NCBI GenBank assembly: GCA_022592435.1
Contig: JABYQS010000172.1
Location: 1-64,000, forward strand
Length of the DNA stretch: 64,000 bases
Direction: 5' to 3'
Source of the DNA: Cerioporus squamosus
Lineage: Eukaryota > Basidiomycota > Agaricomycetes > Polyporales > Polyporaceae
Position numbers and translations under genes: made by a program
Part shown: positions 11,862 to 22,800 of the stretch, one piece after another
How the letters are laid out: each line of letters opens with the position of its first letter
Position numbering within the stretch: position 1 is the stretch's first letter
Notes under the pieces: model-generated
What the model saw: the letters and a program-made list of their open reading frames with translations, nothing else
The model's database searches: none
What the model was told of the DNA's origin: nothing

Positions 11862-13498
11862 TTGTCGTCGACACAGCATGCGCTAGCTTGCCAGGATGTC
11901 CTCAGGGAGATTTTCTTGCATCTAACACCCGCTTGGGACGACGACTCGGAGTCTTTGTGCCCTGACCCAGTGTACAGAAAGGAGCAGCGATCTGCTCTCC
12001 TAGCATGTGCGACCGTCAACCAGGCGATGTCTGCCTGCGCTCTGAGCGCCCTTTGGCGAGTGCTGGACGACTTATCACCTCTCTTGAAGCTCGTGTGCTC
12101 AATAAGAGATAGGAGGTCCAAGGTGGGTCATTTGTCGGATGCTTCCAGCGAAGGCAGTCAGGCATTCTGACGAAACGGTGGCAGCACGTCCACATCATTC
12201 CGAGTCCGACGAACCCGTATCAACGCTTCCACATCGAGGACATTGCAAATTTCGCATGGCGTCGATTCCAAACATATGCCGGACTCGTTCGCGGATTGAA
12301 GCATATCAAGCGCCCTCCGTTGGATCCTCCATCGTTGAGAGTGCTCGTGGAAAGGCTCAACGGGGCTACATTACTTCCTCGCCTCGAGCGGCTAGAGGTT
12401 CTCGTGCAGCCCCGGGACCCAACAGCAGGACTCCTTACACTCTCTTCCTCCGTCCGCGAATTGACAGTGCATGCTGCGAATGCTCCGAAAGACTTTTGTC
12501 CCGAAGCAACTGCGCTTGCCAATATTAATGGCATCTTCTCTGCACTATTTCAACCAAAGCCCCTGCCAGCATTCCTCATACTCCGAGGTGCATCCCCCGA
12601 AATGTGCCGTGAGCTACAGTATGTGGCTTCTTTGGCAAAGTTTCGCAAACTCGACTTGGTAGGTATCTGGGCGGTCGTGCATCACGCGACCATGCGCGTG
12701 CTCTCGTCCTTGGAACATCTGCAAGTATTGGGCGTTTGGGTCGATTTCCGGGAGATGGACTCGTCAGTTCCCTGGCGGGAGAGCTTCGTCGCTCTGGAAT
12801 CCTTGATGGTCCGAGGCCAACCTGACCACGTGGAGAAAGCGTTAGGGATGACAGCTCCCTCACCCCTACGCAAATTGAAGCTCCTCGTCGAAGGAACGAT
12901 GAAAGACGAAGACCTCAAGTCGTTCCTCGACAGGGTTCGCTGCATGGAGCTAATGACTTTCCGCTGGACGTCCGCTCCCCTCAGCATCGCCGAAATCCTC
13001 GAGCCCGTGTTCTCCCTCCGCTACATCCGCGAGCTGACCTGCCAGTTCTCTACGTACCCACGGCCTACGTCTGCCGAGGACATCGCTGCGATCTCCGCCG
13101 CCTGGCCCGATCTACGCTCTCTCTGGATCATCTGCAGCGACAGAGCGCCAGCTGAGCCGCATCCCATTTCCTTCTGCACCCTCGTCGACCTCACGTGGCG
13201 TTGTCCCCGCCTCGAGTCGCTCACGCTTGCCAATCTCAACGTGCGACATCTGCCATCGCTGGCATCCTCATCATTTCCGCGCATGGACCAATTCTGCATG
13301 CGATCCGTCACTATCCACAGTGTCGTCGGCGGGGAAAGTGTCGACATGCTGGCCCTCGCGGTCCTCACGGAGCGGCTGTTCCCCAACCTTGATATACTGA
13401 GAACCATCCGGTATCAAGCGTTCGCGGGTTCGAACCTGTGGAGTACAGTGCTCAACATTGTCGCGGGGATCCAGACAGCCAGACGTGTAGGCGATTGA
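11862..13498 (+). CDS. F-box/LRR-like protein 2, start codon missing
   Basis: F-box-like N-terminus SSTQHALACQDVLREIFLHL, then ALSALWRVLDDLSPLL, an intron near 12,090-12,155, the block WRRFQTYAGLVRGLKH and a leucine-rich body ending VLTERLFPNLDIL...RRVGD, stop at 13498. The length matches a complete family member. The frame has a stop at 11850 and no ATG before the F-box: the expected ATG is ATTG (11861-11864). Either one base was inserted, or initiation is elsewhere. The intron can be GTGTGC...GCAG (65 nt) or GTGGGT...GCAG (35 nt); both rejoin at SGILTKRWQ in phase 0, and I cannot choose. Probable SCF adaptor by family. Confidence 0.7.
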
Positions 13499-13900
13499 CT
13501 GCGCGGTCTAGGGCTCCTTCATGTAGTCCTCAGCGTGGCCATGGGAATCGTGGGTGTCCGCGACCGTCGGTCCTGACTGAAGCATGTAAGTAAGTAAGTA
13601 CCTCTAGTCATTTTGTAGTAGTATGCCTGGTCATGGTGGCTTCGTGCATTGAGTTTAGGCATTTGATCTTAAACTCCGCTTCTTGGCAAATTAATGAATA
13701 TCATACTGTAACGATACTACTTATGGCAAGGCAATGTATGTAGCTGCCTGAGTATTGTGACGTCTGAATTGAAGTTACCCACCCGCGGCGGCCCGGGCCA
13801 TCCTTTGGTGATGCGCGTTAAACATACCATATCTGGCACGAGCCAAACGAGGTCAAACTTAGCCACAAGCGCGTTGTTTGACGCCGTCGTGTTCGGTAAC
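13499..13900. other. Intergenic with a TAAG tandem repeat
   Basis: Short spacer between F-box 2 and the macro-domain gene. A TAAG tetranucleotide is repeated three to four times at about 13587-13600. No gene seen. Confidence 0.5.
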
Positions 13901-14666
13901 ATGTCGACCATGCCCGTCAAGTTCATCTTGTTTGACCTCAACGAGGACCTCGTCAACAAGTGGAGGGAAGCGTATGAGGCCCTGGTCTCCGAAGGATGCC
14001 GCCAAAACGTCTCGATCATACATAGCGCGCTCGACGACATCCCTAAACCCTTCGACTGCATCGTCTCTCCCGCGAACTCTTTCGGGCGGTTCGATGGCGG
14101 GTGCGTGTCCTCACAAGTGACTGTCCTTGCAGACGTTTCTCACTACTAGTGGTTATTGCAGTTTTGATCAGATCCTCTCAGACTCCCTCGCCCCGCCCAC
14201 GGATCCTGATGCCCTCACGCGCACGGCTCAGTCCGTGCTCTACGCGCGTTGGCGCGGCTTCGCGCCCCCGGGGACCTGCACGCTCATCCCCCTGTCGGAC
14301 ACCCCATGTGCAGGCAACGCGTTCAGGTGCCGCTTCGTCGCGCTGTGCCCAACGATGCGGACCCCCGCCTCGGTGACGTGGCACCGCGAGATCGTGTACA
14401 ACTGCGTGTGGTCGCTGCTCGTCGCCATCGACGAGCACAACTCCCGCATCGGGGACGAAGGCGGGGGAAAGATCGAGACGGTGGTGCTCACGGGGCTCGC
14501 GACTGGCGTCGGGCGTGTCCCCGCGGCGGTCTGCGCGAAGCAGACCGCGCTGGCGTTTGCGCACTTCCACGAGGCGACGGTGGGAAATCCGGAGAAGTGG
14601 AAGGCGTTAGAGTGGCACGACATCGGGAACATGCCGTTGAACCGGCGGCTGCCCATGGACGAGTAG
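13901..14666 (+). CDS. Macro-domain (ADP-ribose-binding-like) protein
   Basis: Two exons, 13901-14100 and 14162-14666, joined by a 61-nt intron (GTGCGT...TTGCAG, phase 2). The product is about 234 residues. The motif IVSPANSFGRFDGGFD is the macro-domain N/G-rich nucleotide loop, and the second exon carries the matching C-terminal loop GLATGVGRVP, which contacts the phosphates in this fold. Family members bind ADP-ribose or hydrolyse ADP-ribosyl modifications; no partner is encoded next to it. The methionine at 13901 is used, but the next one at 13910 (MPVKFILFDLNEDLVNKW) gives an equally good start. Confidence 0.8.
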
Positions 14667-15500
14667 GCTTTTGTCGTCCCTGACACTCGGCGACAAGTCA
14701 CTGACAGGCATCGTTGCAGTTGAAGCCCACACGAGGGTAAGGGTTGTGCAAGCTGAGGGGCCCGTCCCGCGTATCGTGCGTTCAACGTGGACGTCGGACC
14801 CAGATGCGTATCTAAATCGGTCGACGAACTTTATCTCAACATCATCTCAGTCACGTCTTGGCTTGATGTTCGCCAATCGCTCGACCGAGAAGGTGATTTG
14901 TTGCGCTTCGTACTTGCTGCGTCCGCAATCGCATGTACACTCGCGTCTTCATCATACGCTCCTGTTCCTGGCTCCATCGGAAGTGCCACCGGCAACATCT
15001 CACGAGAGTTCTTGCGATTTCTCCACGCTCATATGGCCAGCGTATACGCGACTGCATCAGGTCTCTTCAGGGCTTGCGAGGGGACGTGGTGAGTATGACC
15101 GGCTGGCGATGCACGCGTTGTACACGCCCTCTCTTGCCTCTTGCGCCCTGCTAACCACTATCCAGAATGTTTTACCAATGCTGTGCAGCATACACGTTGT
15201 TGAGGGCTGTTCCGCTTTTGCCGCCAGCTCTGAACCTCGACGCAGCGTTGAGCACGAGGCATCGTGGCTGAGCGCCTTCCATATGGAAGACGGAGGCAAT
15301 GTCGGTCGGTGTGGTGGGCAGGCTTGTCACTTCGTCCCTTGGATTTAGCTTTTCTCCTCTTCCGTGGGCGGCGCCGGCTACTAAACGCCTCATCTTGAAG
15401 ATCATCCGAAGTATAAAGCTCGCGACAACATTTTCTCGCCCGCCCCCCCATCCTCCTCATCGGCACGCTTCCCCGCTCTGCTTGCTCCCGAACGTCCTCC
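14667..15500. other. Intergenic, no gene seen
   Basis: About 0.8 kb between the macro-domain gene and family gene A. The last 100 bases are pyrimidine-rich, with a possible promoter or 5' UTR. No coding frame supported. Confidence 0.4.
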
Positions 15501-16473
15501 ATGTCCTGGCTCAACGAGCTGTACCAGCGCCTGGTTATTGCCGCGCTCGCGAACGATGCGTCCGCGGCGCAGGGCCCCATCACCATCAGGATCGTCTACC
15601 CTGCGCGCATCGGCACGCTCGTGACGCGCCTTCCGGGCGGAGGAGTGCAGACCGCGGACGTCGTCCTTCCCGGGTGCGTCGTCACCCTTGTCGTCGGTAC
15701 GTATAACTTCAGAACGTGCCGCGATCCGCGATTCACCTGTTGGTCATATGTGTCCTCAGCCCAAGTCACCCCCTTGGACTCCCCTGGTGGCGCTCCTCTA
15801 CTCGCCGACGCCTCCGCATCCTCCGCCTCCGCCACTCATCTCCAAGGACAGCAGGCGTCTGGACGTGCGGCCGCCCCCGCGGACGTTTCGCCTTCTCCGG
15901 CCTACGACGCGCCTCAGCACGCGCATGCTAGCGTGTCCGGAACCTCGACTTTCGAGTCCCTGCCGCCGGGCATTGGCTTCGCGTCGTCCGATGCCCAACA
16001 GCACACTGATCCCAGTTACGCGTCCCTGGAGACTCTCCCGGTGAGTGTTCTCTTTCGATCCGCGTAGTGCACAGGCAATGCCCATCCGCTTTCGGCGCTC
16101 AGTCTCGTGGGACTGGGGATGTCGAGCAAGTACTGACGTCAGGCTATCCCAGCGCGCGTCTCAATGTTCCGCCTGCGCCGCTGCTGTCAGTGTTGGGACG
16201 CCCTGCAGCTGGTGCGGGCGTGCGGAACACGAGGACATGCCTATCGACCCGGAGCTTTTCCCCGCGGGTGAATCCCACCCGTCCCCGTCCTTCCCGCTTG
16301 GAGGTGAGTGGCTGTGTGTATGCGAGACGAGCATGCATTGATCTCCTCGGTACCTTCCAGGTGTGGTAGATGGAGATCTGCTGTTCTCAGACCCTGCCAC
16401 GATGGGGATGTATCCCCAAGCGTCCGAGTTCGGACCTGGTTTCTACTCGCCGTCTGATTCGTCGTACCTGTGA
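15501..16473 (+). CDS. Cluster family gene A: small protein with a four-Cys zinc-cluster remnant
   Basis: Exons 15501-15696, 15760-16040, about 16151-16310 and about 16363-16473. The N-terminal module is MSWLNELYQRLVIAAL, then a strand-rich segment IVYPARIGTLVTRLPGGGV and LPGCVVTLVV, interrupted by a phase-1 intron exactly as in B-F. Exon 2 is Ala/Ser/Pro-rich. Intron 2 is phase 0 and precedes RASQCSACAAAVSVGTPCSWC, a CxxC-x9-CxxC pattern that aligns with the Zn2Cys6 cluster of genes C and F but lacks two cysteines. The tail is acidic and aromatic (SEFGPGFYSPSDSSYL). About 43% identical by eye to gene D in the first module. No known function; nuclear regulator is only a guess from the zinc-cluster kinship. 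Confidence 0.65.
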
Positions 16474-17700
16474 ACCTCGCACTGGTTTTGTTTTAGCACA
16501 AGTGGGTGAAAGCTCGCATCTTACATGCCACTACATTCTGGTATCAATATCCTTGCTTCCGCTCGTTTCCATTATCTCATATCTTACGATACTACGTACC
16601 TTTGCTTCCCGCCGGCGCGTTCCTCTCCTCAAGACTATTGCCCTCACTGGCTTGGTCTCTCTTGTTTACCACCAATAGCTAAATCCATAGACTATATGAG
16701 ACATAGACATATTCATATTGGCATACTACGTTCGACGAGGAATTTCGGAGAACTGTTTCAGACTGCCATACCGCAGAAACTACAAACCGACTCCGCCGGC
16801 TTGCCTCTGTGGCTCCGGCGCTGCTGCAGGAACCCTAGGCCTGTTCTTCACCGTAACTTTAAGTCAACTACCACGAGCAGACAACGCCGCAGTCGGCGAG
16901 CGGCGAGGACGCTGACGAAGACTTGGCAGACCAGAATACTTGCGCCGTGAACTCTCAGGCTCGTCGCCGCCTCCGAAAGCAGAAACACGAGGCGGCGGCG
17001 CTGGCTTCGGCAAACGCCGGAGGCCTCCTTTGGCCACCATGCGTTGGCGGCGATGTCAGAAACGGCCATGCCGTGTCATATTGCTCATGTCAATGGGGGG
17101 CTATTGGACAGGAATTTGTACATGCATCTCACTACCGGTGCGTCACTCGTCTGATCGGCGAACGCTGCTCAGGTTGATGGGTTTCACAGCTCGTCGACTC
17201 GGGGCTGAGGCAGGGTGCCGCTAACTACGATGTTACCTGGACTTGAACTTACAAAATGAGCCATGCTGTCGGATGGTGAGCTTGCCTTGAAAGCGTATGA
17301 CTCCAGTTTGCGTTCTCTCGGCGAAGAGCACTGCGCTCCGTGCATTGCGGTCTCGCTGGACGCACGTCAATGCATGGATCGAGTTCGAAGGCACCCCCTT
17401 TCTCCCGCTTACGGCTTCGTTCCATTCTAGCCGGATCCGCAATTTGCAATAGGAGAGCAGTTTGACCACAAGAAGCATGCCACGCCCGAGCGCCGCGGCG
17501 AAGACGAGTCAGAGATCCTTCATCAACCCCATCGAACCCGAGCGGCGCTCCCAGTATGGTATCGTCCAAGTCCAGATCTCCAACAGGCTAGATATCCAGA
17601 GGCAACCCGCCCTGCCGCCATCGGATATCTGGATGCACACGTCGGTATAAAAACCGTGACTGCATGCTGGCACTCGCAGAACTTCGCCAGCCCGCCCACG
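16474..17700. other. Intergenic, no gene seen
   Basis: Spacer of 1.2 kb between genes A and B. Short frames on both strands lack motifs. A short basic, Arg-rich open stretch near 16,990-17,060 has no family match. Confidence 0.4.
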
Positions 17701-18514
17701 ATGACTAACACTCACCGCAGTGAATCTGGAGCACCACCGTCTACCGAGGCGCCGCGCGCCAGCCAACAGACGTACTCATACCTCTCGTTCCCGCCGGCCG
17801 TTGCGCAGGTGCAAGTGCAGTACGCCAACGGGGACTATCGTTCGGCACCCCTCCCCATGCCTGGGTTCAACATTTGCTTCGGCGGTATGTGCGACTTTGC
17901 CTGCGGAGGATCCTGTGCTGACGCTACACCGCCACGGTCAGGCTACACTGCTGCATCGCACGAGGACATAATCACCTGCGGACTTGTTCCCCTTCACGGC
18001 GGACGAACGCACTCCGTGGTCGTTCCAGGTTCGCTGCAGACGGCCCTGCGTTCCCCGGATCGCGCGACCTGCGTGTGGGCAGCCAGATCAGGTACGCTGC
18101 CTCGCGGGCCAGAGACAAAGGCTCAGAATTTACCGTCTGTGGGTACATCATCAGTGTTCGCTGTCGTCTCGACTAACCCCCTCCCAGCGGTGCGAACGTT
18201 GCGGGATGGATGTGCGAAACAAAGAAGGCGTGGCCAAACCTAAGTGCGGGCACTGCGCTCGCTCTACAGCGAGCCTGCCAGTGCCCGGTGCTGAGATAGC
18301 TTCCAGCCTCCGTCTCCCCATCAAGAAGATCGCCAACAGGGCGCCGGCCGGGAGACGAGGACTTTGGGAAAGATTGCACGCGCCGAGCGTAGACCGAGAA
18401 GCTGTCGTTCCGTGTTCAGGTGAGGCCCGAGCTTTGTCATCTAGCGGAGCAAAGTCTCAGTTCCGAGTACCTTGTGCAGGATCCAGCTCGGCTATGTGTT
18501 CAAGTCGAGAATAG
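17701..18514 (+). CDS. Cluster family gene B: four-Cys variant, splicing uncertain
   Basis: Exon 1 (17701-17884) encodes MTNTHRSESGAPPS, then the shared segment YLSFPPAVAQVQVQYANGD and PMPGFNICFG, ending in the family's phase-1 intron (GTATGT...GTCAG, 17885-17941). Exon 3 begins at about 18188 with RCERCGMDVRNKEGVAKPKC followed by GHC, a CxxC-x14-CxxC pattern at the position of the C/F zinc cluster, then a basic region (LPIKKIANRAPAGRRG). Linking exon 2 to exon 3 in frame requires a weak GTGTGG donor near 18,072; the stronger GTACGC donor at 18,092 breaks the frame. B could be intact with that donor, or decayed. Function unknown. Confidence 0.5.
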
Positions 18515-18689
18515 TTCTCAATGGGACTTCGTTTCCGCTCGAGCCGAGCACGCTCTCGTCATGGACTCGTACTTATCTATGCTCTCCCCGAGTTGGTTCG
18601 TCAAGAAAACTCAATGTCTAGTCAGTGCCTGTAGTTTTTGTTCAAGCGATATCTCGTTTGCTATCGGTCATTCCGCTCGGTGCTGCGCC

Positions 18690-19240
18690 GAACTCGGGGT
18701 AAGGAGAGGGGTACTTTACCACTGTACGCACCCCGATGGCGACAAGCCGGTGTTTTCCATGCTATTGAAGAGTATTCAGATGCGAAAATGTGAGGCGAAC
18801 GTACCCCAGCAGCAGCAGCAGCAGCGTCCACAGCAACTGAAGCCGAGCCACCGAGGCTCATATTGGCCACTGAACGCTTCCCTGTCTGCGGAGCGGTTAG
18901 TGCAGCCCTATTCATGCCTGCGATTCTAGGAACGATCAAGTCAAGATTGGTATTGGCAATGTTAAGGGTTACGGGAACTCACATATCGGAGTTTGAGCCA
19001 GAGCTGCCCGGAGGTAGGCGCATCAGGGTCCAGCATCGTCACCCTGAATCAGAGAGATATTTGACTGCAACGAGCCTTGCTCGCTTGTACACGAAATGAG
19101 TTGTGCTTGCAGCAATCCCTCTGAGCACATTGTGAGCACTGCACGAAGCGTACAAGGTAGGCTGTCCCTTACGCGACATGGCCCGGGGTACCGCGGGCGG
19201 CCCTGTGAACCAGACTGGTGTCACTGAATTGGGCAAGTAA
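18690..19240 (-). pseudogene. Decayed S8 (subtilisin-like) protease fragment
   Basis: On the minus strand, RARLVAVKYLSDSG (about 19,082-19,041) is followed, across a 39-nt gap bounded by GT and AG, by SGSNSDM, then a 57-nt GTGAGT...CCTAG intron, then IAGMNRAALTAPQTGK and RSVANMSLGGSASVAVD (about 18,870-18,820). The order and spacing match VIAVKVLGSNGSGTMSD and KGSVANMSLGGG of the intact S8 protease at 32.5-34.2 kb. The catalytic Asp, His and Ser motifs are not recognisable, and the Ala run is made by a CAG/CTG microsatellite. I read it as the middle of a dead paralogue; an active gene is unlikely. Confidence 0.5.
18809..18825. repeat. CAG/CTG microsatellite
   Basis: Five to six tandem CAG units lie in about 18809-18825. 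They fall in the S8 relic and lengthen its alanine run. Confidence 0.6.
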
Positions 19241-19819
19241 ACCGATGAGCTGTTGAGGTACGGTCAAGCGATGTCAAAAGGGGTCGCTGGACCCCTCTTC
19301 CACCTGTAGAGGGAATTTGGCTGCTGTTTTAATTGCTGGCTTGAGCTTGGAGGAGTTTCCTGGAGGTCACGGTCTTCCCGCTCAATTATTCGTCCCAGTC
19401 TTCATGATGGGCGGAGGATAGCGCTCCTTGGCGCACAGAACTGACTACCAACGAGCACGTCCGAGTCGCAGGCGGTCACTGACTGGTGAGTATGTCAAGG
19501 CGGAGGACGGTCAAGAAATCAAGAGGAGATGCGAGGCAAGCGCCGGTACGTATGATTGCCATACAAGGCAGGCGGTACACACCTTGCGCGTTGTTTGTCC
19601 GGGCCAAACATGCGTCTCAGATTCACAGACGACGGTCCCGCCATGCTCGACCCTGCACGTCCGCCTCCCCGTCTCTCCCATCCTCCCCGACTCCCGACTC
19701 CCTGTTTCTGCTCGTCTCTGCGACTCTCCTAGTCCAACAAGCTCCTCGAACGGTGCCATAATCGCCGAGATCAACCAACTGCACCGGTCCCACGCGTATG
19801 CGGGGTCCATACAGCCGAA

Positions 19820-22800
19820 ATGAGTGCAAGACGGAAGTCGTTCCATGCTTCGAGCAGCTCAGGACGGCGCGGGCAGAGTGACGGGACACGAGCTGAGCAG
19901 GCGGAAGGGTCATCGTCTGTTGATGGGTTGGACGGTACACGCGCGAAGATGGTGCAGGACAGACAGGAGGAGCTGGACAGGGTATTCGACACCCACGACA
20001 CCTTGGTACGTCACCTCTGGTATCCTTACAGAGTCCTCTGACCAGCTGCAGGTTCGCGAGGCATTCCACTTGGAGAAGTTCGTTTCTCTCCTGACGTACG
20101 ACCCGAAGGTATGTCTCATTGTGCATTCATTAGAACCCGTTCTCTGTTCTCCGTTCTTCTTTATCCGTGCTTCGCGAGCACCATGACCAGCGGGGTATCG
20201 ATGTCGCGTCTTATCCTTCACTGTCTCTTCAAGCACGCCCGACCCAAAGGCGCCGGTGCTGAGTTGCAGACCGGAGGGCTTCCCCGCTGTGAACTCCGAA
20301 AATTTTCGGTCAGAGATGGCGGTGATTGGCAGCAACGGCAGTGGAAATGACCTCAATTCAAGTCAAGAGGCCATTGAGCCGCTGCGCCTTCACGACCGAC
20401 ATTTATTGTGGGAGGTCCTAGTTCGTGAGTCTGACTGGATTCTGAAGAGGATCCCATGAGGAACCTCGAGTGCAGAATCTCGTCAAATTCAAGGCTTCTT
20501 GGCCAGGAGAAGCGTTTCAGTTTGGGGAGCAGTAAATACGAAGTGAATTCTGGCAGAATCACATCTCAGGATTATCCCGGAATCCCCCACTTTGACCTCC
20601 TATCGCAGTGGACTCCATGGCTCGGAACGTGCCACTGTCCTGATCTCCAGTGGTTTCACCTCTCTGTGAGCTCCGACTGCATGTGCCGCATACGAGCGAG
20701 CTATATGCTCGCCATTATGCAGGTGTTCGCCAGGTGCAAGGTCAGAGGCCTCGTCAACATCGCCGCGGTCCAGCAGACGTATTGGCACTGGCATTGTGTG
20801 ATTCCGGATTCACACGCTGGCAATGCGCAAGGGCGCACTCCGCATGCCACTGTGACTCAAGTTTGAGCGTTCATCACTGCGCGTCCGGTATCGAGACGAG
20901 GACCTTGAACTGCACTAAGCTCCCCTCTGTGATGTGCCACGATACGGTATCCGTGGCGTGGATATCCGTAACCGTGGTCATCCTGAACGAGGAATGTGCC
21001 CGGACATCCACGTCGGCGCACGGATATATGATGAGCAATCACTCCTTCGTTAACAGCTGCGGCTTGGGAAGCAGGTGTGTGAGAGGACGCAGGCGGATAG
21101 CCGTCCTCCACGGCGCACGCAATGTCCATGGCCCTCAGAGAGCTACTGTCGTCCGCTGCCTCAATTGCCATCATGTGCCGCCGGTGTATGTGTGCGTCAT
21201 GACTGACTCTTGCCTCAGGCGGCCAAGGAGGACCGTTCCGACGTGTTCCAGAGGGTAGGTGCATCTGAACTCGCTCACACATTCCGTCATTCACGCTATG
21301 CATCGCAGTTTCAAGCACAATACGATCTGGTGGACCACTCTGCGGCGGCGGGCCCTTCACGTCGCACGACGAGACGCGCACATACGCAGCGTCTGCAGGT
21401 ACTGACGGCCCACGGAGCGAGCACTTCCACCACTCCTCCAAGCAAGAAGTCGCGGCAGGTAGACGACAGCCCGGGCGCCGCGTTTTGGGACATCAAGGCG
21501 GAGGCGAAGTCGAAGGGCAAGCAGCAGCACGGACACGGCCCGGAGAGCGCCTCTATCAGCTACGGGAGGAAGGGGAAGGGCAAAGCGGTCGACGCGCCGT
21601 CCAGTCCAGTTGTGTCACCCAAGGCGAAGTCGGCGAGAAGGGCGTCCCTCCATGACGAGTCCGCAACCCGCGCGGACACACCAGTCCGCTCCAACGGAGT
21701 CTCGCAGCCACCTCCGCGGAAGAAGCGGCGGGTCGCGCAGGAGCTGAGTGCGGTCGAGATACCCAGTTTTCGACATCCACTGCGGTCTTCAGCGAGTATG
21801 CCTAAGCTTTCGGCGGGCACTTCGCCTGTTCTGTCGCGTCGCAACAGGAAATCGACCTCGCTTGCCCAGGACGATACTGAGCCCGCGCCGTCGCCCGTCA
21901 AGCACCCAATTCCGCGCGTCAAGCTCATCGTGCGCAAACCCCCAACTATCCTGACCAATCCGCTGCAGAAGCCAAGTCCACCGGTGTTCGGTGGCTCGCT
22001 CGACGCGCTTTTGTCCTCGTACACGATCCGTGGCGACCGCGAAGTCACCGTAGAGGAGCTCGAAGCGGACATGGCGGGCGAGCTGGCGCTGTGGCGACGC
22101 GTGGACAAGCTGCGGCAGCAGGGCCGGATGCTCGACCGGTCGTCGTATGTGTTCAAGGGGCCCCCGCCGCAGGACGCGTGGGCGAGCATCGTCGCCGAGG
22201 TCGAACGGCCGGATCGAAGGTTGTGGACGGGAGGGAGATGGCTGCGAACGTGGCGGGGAAGATACGCAAGTACTGGGAGGGCGAGAACAAGGCGGAGGAG
22301 GCACGACTGCGGAGCTTGGCGCGGTCGACGCTGCACATGGTCGTCGCGCAGTGGAAGAAGGCGGTCTACGTGCGCTTTTCCCTCCCGATGAACGCGTTGA
22401 GAGCAAGCTGACAACGTCTGTTTCGCAGCACGTCCGCGAGCAAGCGCGGCTGGAGTGGGAGGCCGAGGAGCGAAGACGCGGGCAGGAGCACCTGAATGCG
22501 ATCCTCGACCAGTCCGGGCAGATTCTTTCCATCCAGCTGCACGATCTCGCTCGGGACTCGCGCAGTCGCTCCCGGAGTGTCTCTATGCACGATTTCGACC
22601 GGGACCACACTCCTACGGAGTCCGACCGTGGCGGCGAGCAGTCGGACTCTGATGAAGAGAGCAGCGACTCCGAGTCTGCGGCCGGCGATGAGGGCATCTC
22701 CATGCTCGTTCCTGACATGGAATTGGAGAATGCATCTCATGTGGGGCGGTCGCGTAGCGCGAGCATGGAGGCGGATCTGGATCTGGAAGCGGACATGAAT

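Noticed and set aside
13587..13600. TAAG tandem repeat considered as a telomere-like or regulatory array
   Set aside because: Only three to four units; ordinary simple sequence.
10091..21218. Idea that the two 1.1 kb introns carry the same mobile element
   Set aside because: No shared sequence words or common ends were found on either strand.
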